This document shows positions 12,512 through 25,400 of a stretch of 64,000 bases of DNA, one piece after another. The stretch is from Panicum virgatum (Eukaryota; Streptophyta; Magnoliopsida; Poales; Poaceae): the NCBI RefSeq assembly GCF_016808335.1, contig NC_053153.1, forward strand, positions 28,258,090 through 28,322,089. Direction: 5' to 3'. Position numbers and translations under genes: made by a program. Below the pieces are notes generated by a model. The model was not told where the DNA came from. It searched no databases and saw nothing but the letters and a program-made list of their open reading frames with translations. Position 1 is the stretch's first letter, and each line of letters starts with the position of its first letter.

Positions 12512-12894
12512 CGCTGCTAGAAAACTTCATGTTCATCCGTGGACGATGTTAGTACCGGGCTCATTTTCAGCCGGTACTAACTGACAAATTTAGTATTGGA
12601 CCGAGAGAACACATTTGGTACCGGTACTAATATATGTTGCACCAGACACCCTACGTGACGAGCAGTTTAATATTGGTTGGTGTTACCAACCGGTCCTAAA
12701 CTTGACACCCTACGTGACGAGCAGTTTAATATTGGTTGGTGTTACCAACCGGTCCTAAACTTGACAATTAGTACCGGACTGCATAACCGGTACCAAGTGC
12801 ACGTCCACTTAGTACCAACCAGGCGGTACCGGGCGGGAAGCCGGTATTATCCGGGGATTCCTGCCCGGTACTAATAACCATTTCTGTAGCAATG
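12512..12894. mobile_element. Small non-autonomous CACTA element (TAGTACCGG type), TSD CTA
   Basis: It is flanked by perfect 3-base repeats CTA at 12509-12511 and 12895-12897. The ends are CGCTGCTAGAAAA and, reversed, CATTGCTACAGAAA, both decayed from CACTGCTA. Inverted copies of TAGTACCGG / CCGGTACTA lie near both ends, as expected of CACTA subterminal repeats. It begins only seven bases after the preceding MITE. Confidence 0.8.
12651..12767. repeat. 59-bp tandem duplication inside the small CACTA element
   Basis: A unit beginning CTACGTGACGAGCAG is repeated once with period 59 (starts at 12651 and 12710). No differences were seen between the units. Confidence 0.9.
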
Positions 12895-13389
12895 CTATGA
12901 TTCTTGTTCATCGATTCTAATGTGTGTATTTAAGTAAAATAATAAAATTGCGTCCAAAAGAAACACTTATCAGTACCATTAAAATTGGAGCAAGCACAGA
13001 TACTTTTCCATGCTGCTAATATGAATTTCATCTCGTTTGGATTTTTTTTTGTATGGACTTGGATGGAGATAAATTTCATATATATAACATTATATTATAG
13101 GTTTCTAGTTGATTTTTTTTTTAGTTTGAAGCAGTTGTTTAGATGTCTACACAATTTACCATAATTTTAGATAGCAAAGGGTCAAAAGGAATTAAATACG
13201 TGGCCACTATGGCCGCCCATCTTTTCGTCTTAATACAGTGACGTGCAGCTCTCCTATTCAGAAAAAGAAAAACATGAGTGTGGGTAGCTCGAGGGTCGCT
13301 TCCGGGTCTAGAAAATATGGGTTTTTTCTATGTAGCTAACTCTGGTACGAATTAGGAGCCACACGCACAATGGAAAGCTTAAATGAGTA

Positions 13390-13714
13390 CTCCCTCCGTC
13401 CTGAAATGTAGGTCATTCTAGGATTTATCCAACTGATTATGGATATGGAGAAAAGACTCTCCTACCCCTAATTGTTAAACATTGTGACTCTATTTGAGTA
13501 ATTAAATTTGTGCTAATTAAAGTACCATGCTCTTTCTCATGCACCTTTCCCACATGCACCTCCCCCTACATGGCTGCATGCACATCTTTTTATTGGAAAA
13601 AACCCGAAAACAATGTAAAATTAAAATGATTTGATCCATTCTCAACGTAGAATGCCTTACATTTGAGTACAGAATTTAAACTCTAGAATGCGCTACATTT
13701 CAGGATGGAGGGAG
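13390..13714. mobile_element. Stowaway-like (Tc1/mariner) MITE
   Basis: The terminal inverted repeats are CTCCCTCCGTCCTGAAATGTAG and its complement at the right end. TA duplicates lie at 13388-13389 and 13715-13716. Confidence 0.9.
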
Positions 13715-14474
13715 TATAAATTAACGGGGGCGAAGTCGGTGTTCAAATAAGGGTGGTGCACGTCAAGGGAACATATACAATATATTCAATGTCGTTCACT
13801 AGTATGAATTTGAGTCGTTCTATACAATAATATTATTCAATGTATAGTTCACTATGAAACTATGAATTAGGTCCGAGTGTTGCTTGTTTGGCGGGACGCC
13901 TCTCTTGTGACCATTGCGGCTAAGGGTCACTTGTGTTGTGTGCAAACTCTCTTTCCTTGTTAATTAAAAAGCATATATAGTTAGTTGTTGCCATTCTCCC
14001 TAATTAAGGAAAAAAAGAGAGTTAAGAGCCAGCACAAATAAGATTTTCTGTAGTAGTATTAGTGTACATATCTTGGAGTCTATTTCAAAAAGCTACAACT
14101 ATTTTGTCACTATAATATATAGTATACTCTATAGCATGGATTAAAAAAAACATTTTACCACATTTTGTCTTACTGACGTACGTAGATGCTGTGGAATCCA
14201 ACTGCCCCAGTTTCTAATCTAAGATGAATAATAACAACATTCCATCAAACTATAGTAGATACTTTGTTGGTTGACATGTTATACAAAGTTTTTTTAAAAG
14301 AAACCTTATACAAAGGTGAGACATGTAGTTGCACCCGAATCAGGGTGTCATCAACCGTCACATTATTATTATTATGATAATGTGATGACCAGTAACTTTG
14401 ATGTTAGGATGACGGCTGGGCCCTTGTAATCATTAGTGGCGGGAGTGGCAAAGCAGTAGTTTATGACATATATA

Positions 14475-14584
14475 CCACTTTGATCCCAAAATATAGCTAT
14501 TTTTAGGTTTTCTTCAAGTCAAACCTTTTCAATTTTAACTGTTTGGGCAAATCTAAAAGTTGTCATATTTTGAGATGGAGGTAG
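14475..14584. mobile_element. Decayed Stowaway-like MITE
   Basis: The ends CCACTTTGATCCCAAAATAT and, reversed, CTACCTCCATCTCAAAATAT are imperfect inverted repeats. They are bounded by TA at 14473-14474 and 14585-14586. Confidence 0.7.
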
Positions 14585-14641
14585 TATATTATTAATTAGA
14601 TTTTTCCAATATAGCAGGACCCAAAAGTTTAGTTCCAAGCA

Positions 14642-14648
14642 ACACACA

Positions 14649-14714
<66 letters not shown>
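14642..14714. repeat. (CA)n microsatellite
   Basis: About 70 bases of nearly pure CA repeat, with one CTC interruption near the start. It lies about 360 bases beyond the ID1 stop codon, so it could be a length-polymorphic marker for the locus. Confidence 0.95.
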
Positions 14715-14716
<2 letters not shown>

Positions 14717-15075
14717 TCTTGATTTGTGACATGCAAAATTTGCTTGTGCTTCCGACTTATGATCTGAAAGCTAGCATGCATGCTTATTGCACACTAGAAT
14801 GTGATGGAGTTCATATCCAATCCAACATAGAAGAAGACACAAGATTCTTCAATGTATTACCATAACTGTAACGAGAAACAAATCTTAATTAATATAAAAC
14901 CCAGCATAAATAATTCGATAAGGTACACTGATCAAAAGTTTCCCAAGGTCGAATTCACCTTATATATATTACCCTAGACGACGAGAATTAATTAAACAAG
15001 GAAATAATGCAGATCAAGAAATTAATTAACAGCAACGCGTACGTGCACAAGTTGACACGCTCGACGATCGCTACA
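14715..15075. other. ID1 3' flank / 3' UTR
   Basis: AT-rich sequence downstream of the ID1 stop codon, which reads on the minus strand. It probably includes the 3' UTR. AATTAATT-rich stretches near 14880-15030 could hold polyadenylation signals, but no single site stands out. Confidence 0.4.
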
Positions 15076-18000
15076 TCACTTATAGTTTGGCTTCATGGAC
15101 ATGGAGTATTGCAGTTCGAGCGCGTGGCTACTTGAAGTTGAAGTAGGTACGGTCTGGAAGTTGTGGCTCCACGTCTCGTTGACCGGCGGCAGCCGCTCGC
15201 CGAGGCACTGCCTGCTGGTGATGTCGGTGGCGCAGCTGGCAGCTCGGGGGACGGCGGCGGCAGCAGCCGTCGTTGCGTAGAGCGGCAGCTGCAGCTCCTC
15301 GACCTGACCGCCGCCATCGACGCCGAGGAAGTCCCTGGTGAGGCGCCGGTGGCCGCCGCCGCGCAGAGCCACCGAGCCGTCCGGGGCGAGGCCGCCGAAG
15401 TTGACCGCGTCGGCAGCGACGACGATGCCGCCGCCACCGGCGGTGGCGATGGTGGCGGCGTCCGCTTGGAGGTCAAGCAGGTACGGCGAGGGCTGCACCA
15501 TCCTCGGCTGCAGGAAGGGAGCCAGCAGCTGCTGCTGCGCCTGCTCTTGGTGCAGGAAGTACAAGGCGTTAGGGTTTTGCGCCGCCGCGGCAGGAGGAGG
15601 CGGGTTGGGGAACGGGAGGAGCAGCGGCGTTGCCGTGGTGATGCTGCTGGAGAAGAGGAGGTCGCTGCTGCTGTTGCCACCGTTGCTGCTGTTGGTGGTG
15701 GTGATGGCGCTGCCGTTGCTTGCAGCGGCCGCCGCAAGAAGCCGCGCGCTCTCCTCGGCTAGGGCATCGCAGAAGGCCCTGTGCGTGAGCAGGCTGTCCT
15801 TCCTGCACGACACCAGACCAATAATGTGTACGCGTGTTAAACAAAAGGATCAGAGGAAAAGAGTCAACGATTAGTTTTGGTTAATAATTAATATTGATGT
15901 GCACATGCGTGCGTACTCAAATGCAATCCATGCATGTAAAAGTTACATTTAACATTGGCGACGAAAAAGTTGAGTCCTATGATTAGCAAGCTAAGGTTCC
16001 TTTGCCAGTTTCCTTTGTGATCATCACTAGGTCAGGGCGTGCGTGTACGTGTAGGGTAATTAAACGCACTAGCTGGTAAATCAAAGAGTAGTCTCTTCTA
16101 TCTTGTGTAACATATAGCCACATAGGATGTGATGAACTGTTGTTCATCTTAGACTTGAAGACCTGCAGATGAACATGCATGCATGTTATCGATTGTGGGG
16201 GACCTTCAGCTTCACTCTCCAGTGTAGTAGGAAGTGCATGTGCAACAGGAAATGGGAATGTGAAAACGATCCTACTGCAGAGCACTGCAGCAGCAGGTTG
16301 CAGTATTTCTGTGTTCATTCCTGAATTGCTTCGATGGGTATGGGCAGGTTCAAATTAGTTTGTTTGAAGGAAATGTGTGCACTACAACCATAAAGCAGTT
16401 GCAGGCTGGAGGTTTCCAAATATGTAAGCGTATATATCGCTTGCTTGCTGCTTTGACCAGGGATTTTATTTTTTTTGACAAAAGTATGAATGGCACTGCA
16501 AGTTCCCTCGCAGCAAGAGTTCTAACTTTTCCCCACAGTTATTTTATGATGAGTGGCCAACACAGTACTATACTTAGCATTTTGAAAACATGGTCTAATA
16601 TGATGGTGGTATTATTTTATCACCTTTATTTCCCCACAGTTGCATTTTTCAAAATTGGAGCTGTTGGAAAAGATTACCACTCATGTATAATGTATTATTT
16701 GCCTGGGGTTCATATATGGTGGCCTTTTGTGTGTAAAAACAGTAGCAAGATATGTACTTGAGGTGTAATCGTGCAGAGGTTTATGGCATGAAAGCCTTAA
16801 AATTCTCAATGAAGTCGCATGCGGTTACGTTGGTGGCATTACAAACAGAAGTTCAAGAACCACCACATATGAACCCCGAGAAATTTTCTTCAAAAAGACA
16901 TGAACCCCAAGAATTGGTGCTAATATATAACTTCAGAATTCAGATCTAAATTTTAGAAAACCTTCAAGAATATGGTAACCATTGCTAAAAAAAAGGAAAT
17001 GGTTAACCTGAACCCAGAGTAGCCAAGATTGTGCATAACCACATGATTTAATTTATTTGTCAAAAGTACACATAAATAAAAACCACAACTCAAGCTCTAC
17101 CTAGCTGAAGATCATCGATCCAACAAGAAAGGGACTGTAATTTCTTCCAAAGAACGACAGCATATACAAGGACGGCACTTAGCTTTGATCGGGGCAAGAA
17201 TGAACATTAATTAGTACCAAGCTCATGAGATGAGGGTGGTGTCCATGGCTCACAAGAACCACGCACACAGGAGCAGTCATACTACTCATACAGTACCTAG
17301 TGAAGAGGATGCCGCAGTCGCAGCGGTACTCGCGCGTGCCGCAGCCCTTGACGTGCGCCTTCCAGTCCGACTGCACGGCGTAGCGCTTCCCGCAGCGCTC
17401 GCACCGCCACCGCTTCTCGCCGTGCTTCCGCGAGAAGTGCTTCTTGATCCCGGTCAGATCCCCCAGCGCCCTGCACAATTTATATTAGCTTCTCGTCGTC
17501 GTCGGCTTCACAACTTAGCTGTCCACAATTTACCTTGCAGGGTCGTGGTGGACGCAGGTGGGCTCGGGGCAGACGTAGACGCGCTTGCGCGGCGGCGCTG
17601 CGGCGTCGCCCTGCCTGCTGCCGGCGCCGGACGGGAGGCTCCGCTGGCGGAGCTTCCAGGGGAGGTTGTGCCCCCGGCGGTGCAGCTGCAGGTTCTGGTC
17701 GCGCTGGAAGCCCTTGTTGCAGATCTCGCACACGAACCGGTTCGTCGCCACCAGCGTCCGCGGCGACAGAGCGATCACCTCCGCGCCGGGGTCTTCAATA
17801 TAATTGATTCGCGCGTCGTCGCGTCGATCGATCACCGTGGTCAGACAAGAGTAGACGACACAGCCGACCAGGGTACGGTCAGCGAAAGAAAGAACCGCGC
17901 AAGAAAGATGCACGGCCAATATATTGTTACCTGGGTTGCCGGGCTGGCTTCTCTTCCTCTTTGCCCCCGCCGCCCTGGGCGCCTCCGGCTGCTGCGGCGG

Positions 18001-18120
18001 CGCGGTGGCCGAGGCCGCCGGCGCGAGGAAGAGAGGGCTCAGGGCGTAGCTGGCGATGTCCCCGCCATGGGAGCTGGATCCAGTGGCCTCGTGGTCGGAC
18101 GAAAGATCAGAGAGCATCAT
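15076..18120 (-). CDS. ID1: INDETERMINATE1 zinc-finger flowering regulator (ID1/Ehd2/RID1), four exons
   Basis: Four exons with GT-AG borders, 18120-17931, 17792-17534, 17470-17297 and 15802-15076, join in frame to 449 residues. The start is the first ATG of the [10 protein letters not shown]-terminus. A KRKR nuclear signal sits at 54-57. The INDETERMINATE domain has four fingers: C85/C88/H101/H105, C138/C143/H161/H166, C173/C176/H189/C193 and C200/C202/H215/C219. The C-terminal half is Ala/Gln/Pro-rich, carries LTRDFLGVD near 362, and ends near [12 protein letters not shown]. These N- and C-terminal signatures, and the HsfA2-ARD1 neighbours, point to ID1 rather than another IDD gene. In maize and rice ID1/Ehd2 is a nuclear DNA-binding protein in young leaves that promotes the floral transition upstream of Ehd1/florigen genes. 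No damage was seen. Intron 3 is about 1.5 kb. The orthology call rests on remembered family sequence. Confidence 0.9.
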
Positions 18121-19044
18121 GATCACTTGTCTGTTTCTTGGTGTTCTCTTGCGCAGCAGTCTGGACTGCAGTTCCTCTCTCTATCTCTCTCTCTCACCCC
18201 CCTGTGCGTGGTCTCAGCTCAATGCTGGCTGCTGTGTCCGAGCTAAGTGTGATTATATTTGAGAGAGGAGAGAGATCTCGATCGAGCAGGAGGAGGAGGA
18301 GGGGGCAATCAGATTATTATTGCAGTTGCAGCAGCAGGGGGATCGGATCGGAAAAAAAGGCGTCAGAGAGGAGCGAGGTGTAGTACTGTGGTGTGTGGGT
18401 TTGGCGTTGCCCTCTGCAGGCTGCAGCCAGCAGCCAGCAGCCAGAATAAGAAGGCCTACGTGTAGAGATGCTGCGATCGAGTGCCACTCTGCTGCAGGTC
18501 CCGTCAGGGCCAAAAAGCTACAGCCATCCAGCCGTGCCATCTTTTGCCTTTAATTTCTACACCCTTTTTCTCAATGGCGTGCGGCAAGCATGCATGCATG
18601 AACATGTGGTAAAAAAAAAAAGAAAAAAAAACTTGAGCTACACACTGATACACACATACAGATCACTGATCACTGCATCTCAGCAAGTTACTACCCATCA
18701 TGCATGTTTGTTTGGTTTAGCAGACAATAAATCATGTGGTAAAAATTAAAACCTGATATACTACATATATAAGCTACTGATGACATACAAAAGCTTAGCT
18801 AGCATCACCCCTTTTAGTTTTCTAAGTAAATGCATGGTGAGCTTTTATATGACACGGTGTCCACATACTATCTTCTGAGGGAAAAATAGTTCATTTCTGT
18901 GTATGGTTGCTTAGCTACATGTCACTATCTTTCTGACTTGGACTGTACAAAATTGAGGTAAAACGAAGAAGAAATAGTCTATGTTCTATATACATAGGTA
19001 GACAGGAGGACTGGCTAGTTCAACTTCTATCTGCAGAACTTACT
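18121..19044 (-). promoter_or_regulatory. ID1 5' leader and proximal upstream region
   Basis: Directly upstream of the ID1 ATG (minus strand) is a GA-rich leader (complement of CTCTCTCTATCTC at about 18175-18205). A weak TATA-like CAAATATAATC lies on the minus strand around 18247-18258. Further out are an A-tract (18610-18630) and GCATGCATG at about 18588-18600. No sharply defined element was found. The transcription start is unknown. Confidence 0.35.
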
Positions 19045-19619
19045 CAGCATTTCACCACAAGCTAATGATCATGTAGATGCATATGTCAAAGGCACTGATT
19101 TTCCTTCCATGCAAAAGATGAAAGGCCACTAACATACTAAGATGAGGACGAATAATATTATATGTTTCATTTTGTATCATACTTCCATGGACTTTAAACT
19201 GGTTGTTGCAGAATTGAAGTCATCAAAATGAATTGATCGGCAATACTGAGGTAGTACATTGTTCCTTTTTCTACTTGGCCTTGTTGCAGTGTAGTCAGAG
19301 TGTAGACCATTGGAATTATAGCAAGGGCTAAAAGAAAAAGGAGGGCAGGGCATAGATCGAGCTGCATGCACACACAAGGGATCACCCTACAAAGAAAGCA
19401 AAAGTGGTAGCCAGACCACACCCACTACTCATTGATTGATCCTCTTCTTTTAATTTTAATTTTTTTTTGCCAATCTCTGATGTTGATTTTATCAGTATTG
19501 TTCATTCAGATTTTGTTTGCACAAATATCTTTTGAGTTGATGTTTTAAGAGTTAAGACTACGTACTTTCTGTTTACTTGCAGTCAGCATAGTGTATCTTG
19601 TGTTAAAAAGGCTGTCATC
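19045..19619. repeat. Tandem duplication, copy A (first part)
   Basis: This part matches 26362-26960 in the same orientation, with shared landmarks in order: CACAAGCTAATGATCA-type start, AAAGGCCA(C/G)TAACATA, ACTGGTTG(T/G)TGCAGA, TTGTTGCA, TAGTCAGAG, CACACAAGGGATCA and TACTCATTGA. It is interrupted at 19619 by the CACTA element and resumes at 26097. Confidence 0.8.
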
Positions 19620-19636
19620 CACTACGGGAAACTGCT

Positions 19637-19985
19637 AATTTGCCGTGTGTCTCACGTTTGCCGTGAGCAAGAAAACGGGCACACGGCAAAGAGATCATTT
19701 GCCGTGTGCCCAAGAAGTAACATACGGCAAACAAAGGGCACACGACAAATTAGCTTGTTTGCCGTGTGCTTGGCAAGAAAACACACGGCAAGATAATACA
19801 CACGACAAATTCCAGGTTTTGCCGTGTGTCGTGCACGTAGCACACGGCAAACACTTGAAAACGTAACGGCTGCCAGGATCCCATAACATTTGCCGTGTGT
19901 CCCACAAGGCACTTAGCAAACCAAATGTGTTGCCGTGTGCATATTTACTTTGCCATGTGTCTCTGCCCAAGCACACGGCAAAGTA
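19637..19985. repeat. Left subterminal repeats of the CACTA element
   Basis: At least ten TTTGCCGTGTG-like units in alternating orientation form stem-forming pairs. In En/Spm-type elements such units bind the element-encoded TnpA-like protein that brings the ends together. Several units have G-to-A or C-to-T changes, for example CACGACAAA. Confidence 0.9.
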
Positions 19986-19999
19986 ATTTTCAAAACTAT

Positions 20000-20940
20000 A
20001 ATTTGGCAATCCAAATTTTTTCAGATATACACTTATTACATTTGGTACTTGATGTTAACATATAATATTTTTTCTTATCTCTGTGCTATATTTAGTCATT
20101 TATTTTCAGTAAACATATTTTTTGGAATTAAGTCCAATTTGAACTGCTAATGATTTCATTAATAGATTAAAATTCATCAAAAAAAATCATATTCATGTTG
20201 CTAAGTCCAATCTGAGGTCGTATCCATGAAATGAGAGGAAATATTGAGTTTTGTTTTCCCGAACCATGACCGGTAACATGAGGGCGAATCGTTTTAAATT
20301 TTTATAAATAACATATAAAGTCTAAAAATCATAAAATTGATCGTGATATCATATTTTACTGTGCGGAGGCTATGATAAAAAATGGAGAAGGTTTCGCGAA
20401 AGTTTGACATACGCTCCTTACTGAGTGAAGCATATCCGGTGAAGATCCATAGTGTCGAGAGGAAACTGTTCATATTTCGAGTCAAAATGATGGTCCAATA
20501 ATGTTTTCACTTCAAAACTTTTTCTAGATGCAATACCCAGCTTTTTTTCTTATTGCAAAATTTTGGTGATTTTTCGCACCTACTTATTAATTTCAATTTT
20601 TTTGCTATTAAACTATATCATGTTGGTATACATTAAAATTGAGCTATATGTACATGAAATTATGGATGTTTTCGAAGACCTCATCAAACATTTAATGTTT
20701 ATGAACTTTGGGAAAAAAAAGAAGTTTTAAAATTACGTTAAATCATATTTGGTTCAACGTTATGGAAATATGCTTTGGGTGATACAATTTGAAACACATG
20801 AAATAATACAATTTTTTCTTAGAATCATGAAACATGAGTTTTTTATTGTTTTTGGCAACGTATTTTTAATGTTCATTCGATAAAATATTATAAAACTACC
20901 TTTAATAATTAATTAGTTCATAAAAACTCAAATTAGGGTA
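20000..20940. other. AT-rich filler inside the CACTA element
   Basis: About 0.9 kb without genes, subterminal units or recognisable inserted element. It separates the left array from two more subterminal pairs at 20948-21026. It may be ancient element sequence or an unrecognised insertion. Confidence 0.5.
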
Positions 20941-22415
20941 AAAAAACTTTGCCGTGTGCTTTGGATCGGGGCACACGGCAAACCCCTCCTTTGTCGTGTG
21001 CTTTGGATCGGGGCACACGGCAAAGAAGTCCCTAGGGACTTAGCTGTTGTGCGGCTCCCAACCGCGCACACACACTGCCACACGCTCACGCCTCCACCCG
21101 CGCCCGCCCCCACCCGCGCCGCCTCGTCGCGCGGCCTCTCCGCGCTGCCTCCACCCGCGCCTCGCCTCACCATGCCGCCGTCGCCTCCTCGCCGCTAGCT
21201 CGCTTCCTCGCCGCGGCCACCAGCCCACGCCGAGCCGCCGCCACCCGCCCACGCCGAGCCACCGCCACGCCGAGGCGTCGCCCACGCCCACGACGCACAG
21301 CCAGGCGGGCCACAGCCAGGCCGTCGTCCCTGCGCCGTGCGTGCGGGAGGCCGGTGCCACCGCCCCGCCGCGCCCACGCCGAGCCGCTGCCCACGCCGCG
21401 CCGCCGCCACCCGCCCACGGCGCACGGCTAGGCGGGCCACAGCCGGGAGGCCGGTGCCACCGACCCGCCGCGCCTCCACCCGGCCCACCCCGCCACGCCG
21501 TCCCGCGGCGCAAGGCCCGCCGCGCGCCCCGACCGCGCAGTACCTGCCCACCACCCTCCGCGCCGCCCCGGCCCACCGCAGCGGCGGCCGCGGCCGGCCT
21601 CTCCGACGCCTCGCCGTGCCGTGCCTGGCTACCTCGGCCCTCTCCGCCGCGTCGAAGCCATCGTCGTCGCGGCCGCCGTCATTGTGTCCCTGCCCACGGG
21701 GAGGAAGGTTCGGCCTAGTCGCCCTAGCAGATTTACTTCATCCTATTCATATCTGCTGAGTAGAATTATAGAGATTGTCAATTGGTTGCCGAATTGTAGA
21801 GAATCGTAGTTGCTGCCGACATTTTGAAGTGACACAATTGTAGTCATTTTTTTTGCAGGAGAGCCTAGTGTCAAGTGGCACGCCGTCGTAGAGACGTGAC
21901 GCAATCCGTCTGCACCGACATGCGCGTCATCGCCTCGCCCGCCATCAAGCCCTAGGTGAGCACGCGCGAAAGGCCCCTCGCTCCGTCTCTTGTTCGTAGC
22001 TCCTTTAACCAAGTTAGGCGTCTCCCGTTCGAAGGAGATATGGTTCGAAATATGCAGATCTTTGCATATGTATGACCGTATCTGTTTCGAATTGTCCATG
22101 TTTTTTGGACAGCCCGATAGGGTGCGTAGATGAAGTTAGTTCTCATGATCTACGCCGATCCGAGACGGAGTCTCGGCATCATCTCCTCGTTGTTCTCCGG
22201 ATACACAATCTCCTTTTTCGGGATGTGTATTTGGAGAACAGCGGGGAGGTGCTGCCGAAATTCTGCCTCAGATGGGTGTAGAGCATGAGAACCAACCCCA
22301 GCTACGCATCCTCTCGGGTGGGATTAGGACCTATCTTAACCTATTATAAATGGTAGACATCGTGTAGATGCAAGGATGATCTTTTATATTATATTACTCA
22401 TTGATATGATAGAGG

Positions 22416-25400
22416 ATGGATAACCGTGCGTAGATGTATACTGGATGGAAATGTGGGGGTCAGTTGTCCGGGAAGTGGATTGACAAGACCGAGGCTTTCT
22501 TGGACGGAGTATTTGCAAAGCTAAAAAGAGGCAATACCACCTGGTGTCCGTGCAACAAATGTGGGAACACGCGTCGACAAACACGCGAAGTCATGACAAA
22601 TCATCTTTGCAATTATGGATTTACGAGAGACTACACCCGGTGGACCTACCATGGCGAAGCCAATCGTATGAGAAACGAGGTCGTTAGGCAACACATCGAA
22701 GAACATGACACTGATGCCGGGGTTGCAGACATGTTAGATGACTTTCATGAAGCACACTTTGATGAAGGACGTAGGGAGGAGGAGGAGCCAGAGGCAACCA
22801 CGAAGGTGTACTATGATAGGTTGGCTGCAGCTCAGCAACCCCTTCACGGTCATACCAAGGTTTCACAGCTGGATGCCATTAGCCGCCTAATGGCTGTGAA
22901 GTCCCAGTTTACCTTGAGTCGAGACGCCTTTGATGTTATGTTACAAGTTATTGGCAGCATGCTTCCAGAAGGGCACATTCTTCCAAAGAGCATGTATGAG
23001 GCGTAGAAACTCCTTCGTGCATTGAAGATGCAATATGAACAGATACATGCATGTCCCAAGGGATGCATCTTATTTAGAAAAGAACACGCTGAAGCAAAGT
23101 ACTGTCCAAAGTGCGAATCCTCTAGGTTCGTGGAGGTAGACTCTGGTGATAGTCAAAAGAGGCAGCTCGCGGTCCCCGTGAAAGTCCTACGGTACTTGCC
23201 GCCCATACCAAGGATCCAACGTCTGTTCATGACCGAGGAATCCGCGAAGCAGATGACAGGGCACAAAATGGGAACTCGTTACAATTCTGATAAGCTTGTG
23301 CATCCATCCGATGCTCAATCATGGACCCATTTCGACGGGATTCACCATCACAATGTTTTGGAGGCTCGTAATGTACGTGTTGCGCTGGCGACAGATGGCT
23401 TCAATCCCTATGGAATGTCGGCTGCCCCTTACACTTGTTGGCCTGTGTTCGTTATCCCACTGAATCTCCCACCTGGCGCTATTTTTCAACGACAGAACAT
23501 ATTCTTGTCGTTGATAATTCCAAGACACCCTGAAAATAATATGAGTGTGTACATGGAGCTCCTGATTGATGATTTGCTCCATACTTGGGACGATGGGGTT
23601 TAGACATACGATCGAGCTACAAAGGCAAACTTCAGAATGTATGTTTGGTACCACTATTCCCTGCATGACCTGCCGGCGTATGGGATATTTTGTGGCTGGT
23701 GTGTCCATGGGAAGTTCCCTTGTCCAGTATGCAAGGCAACATTGATGTTCATTTGGTTGCGGAAGGGTGGCAAGTATTCTTCGTTCGACAAACATCGACA
23801 ATTCATATCTCTTGACCATCCATTCAGACGAGATAAGAAGAACTTTACAAAAGGTGTTGAAGTTAAAGACAATCCACCGCAGATGATGACGGGTGCCGAC
23901 ATTCATGCTCAATTAGATGGTCTCGTGATCAATGCTGAAGGTGGGGGTTTTGTGGGATATGGTGAGCAACATGCTTGGGCGCAGAAGTTGGGCTTGTGCA
24001 GGCTCCCCTATATGGGTGACCTTCTTCTTCCACATAACATTGATATGATGCACTCCGAAAAGAATGTCGGCGAGGCATAGTTCGGAACAATCATGGACAT
24101 TTCAGATAAGACAAAGAATAATGTTAAGGCCAGAGTGGATCAGGCAATGTTATGCGATAGACCAAAGCTAGAAATGAGGCCTCCCGGATCATGCAAGGCG
24201 TGGAGAAAGCCTAAGGCCGATTTCGTTCTGACGAGGCCCCAGAGGAGACAAGTCCTAGAATGGTTCTAAACCTTGATGTTCCCTGATGGGTATGCGGCGA
24301 ATCTGAGGAGGGGAGTGAACTAGACCACTATGCGAATCAACGGGCTCAAGAGTCATGACTACCATATATGGATCGAGCGGCAACTTTCAGTTATGGTTCG
24401 AGGCTACTTCCCTGATCAAATCTGGCAAGTGCTGGCAGAGTTGAGCTTTTCTTCCGCCAGCTTTGTGCTAAGGAGTTATCTCTAAAAGTAGTTGAAGAAA
24501 TGGAAAGAATGGCGCCTGTGTTGCTCTGTAAGCTGGAGAAGATTTTTCCACCCGACTTCTTCAATCCGATGCAGCATATGATTTTGCACCTCCCGTACGA
24601 GGCACGAATGGGTGGGCCCATGCAGCACCGTTGGTGCTATTCAATTAAGAGATATCAAAAGATACTTAGAACTAAATGTAAAAATAAGTGCAAAATTGAA
24701 GCTTCCATCGCAGAGGCATATATTCTGGAGGAGGTATCAAACTTCACATCAAAATACTATGCTGACAACCTTCCCGGCGTCCACAATCCACTCCCTCATT
24801 ACAATACTGCGGAATCTAACTCCACCCTGAGCCTTTTCCGAGGCCAACTCGGAAGTGCAAGTGTTGCAACCATCAAGACCTTGGATATTCAAGAGTGGCG
24901 TGCTATCATGCTATATGTGTTGACCAACCTTTTCGAAGTTTTGCCCTACATAGAGTAAGTTCTCAGCATTCATTTAGTTCTCAAGTCATTTCTCTTTTCT
25001 GCATCCAATCCTATTGTTCGTCTTTTGTACAGAGAATTTCATATGCAATTCTGGCGTCGATCAAGGGCGCCTAGCCTCCATGAAACTGAGACCCTACTTA
25101 GACAGGGCGCGGGAAATGGAAGTCCTGATTTCATTTCTTGGTTCAAACAGAAGATAATGTCCAATTCTGCTCATTTGTAGTATATGGCATTACAAGTTGC
25201 TCGTATGTGCGAATAATATGACGAACTTGCAGGCACAAAACGATGCGTCGATGAGTGCCGAGTTGCGGCAGGTTGCCAATGGCTGTGCCTATAGGGTCAA
25301 GTCGTTTGGAGCTTATGACGTGAATGGATATCGCTTTCATACAACAAAGCACGAGTAGATTTGGCCCAATCGAAGAACAACACATACCAGAGTTTTCACG

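Noticed and set aside
14519..14713. Open frame rich in Cys-Val on the minus strand
   Set aside because: It is the (CA)n microsatellite read as protein.
15093..15874. Long open frames antisense to, or out of frame with, ID1 exon 4
   Set aside because: They are shadows of the GC-rich, Ala/Gln-rich coding exon. The minus-strand frame joins the zinc-finger exons through conserved splice sites.
19652..20009. Cys/His-rich open frames at the CACTA ends
   Set aside because: They come from translating the TTTGCCGTGTG repeats (for example LPCA/HGK patterns), not from a gene.
20990..21002. TTTGTCGTGTG in the CACTA element as an ID1 binding site near its own gene
   Set aside because: It is a one-base variant of the element's TTTGCCGTGTG repeat and only partly fits the ID1 consensus I recall (TTTGTCGTATT).
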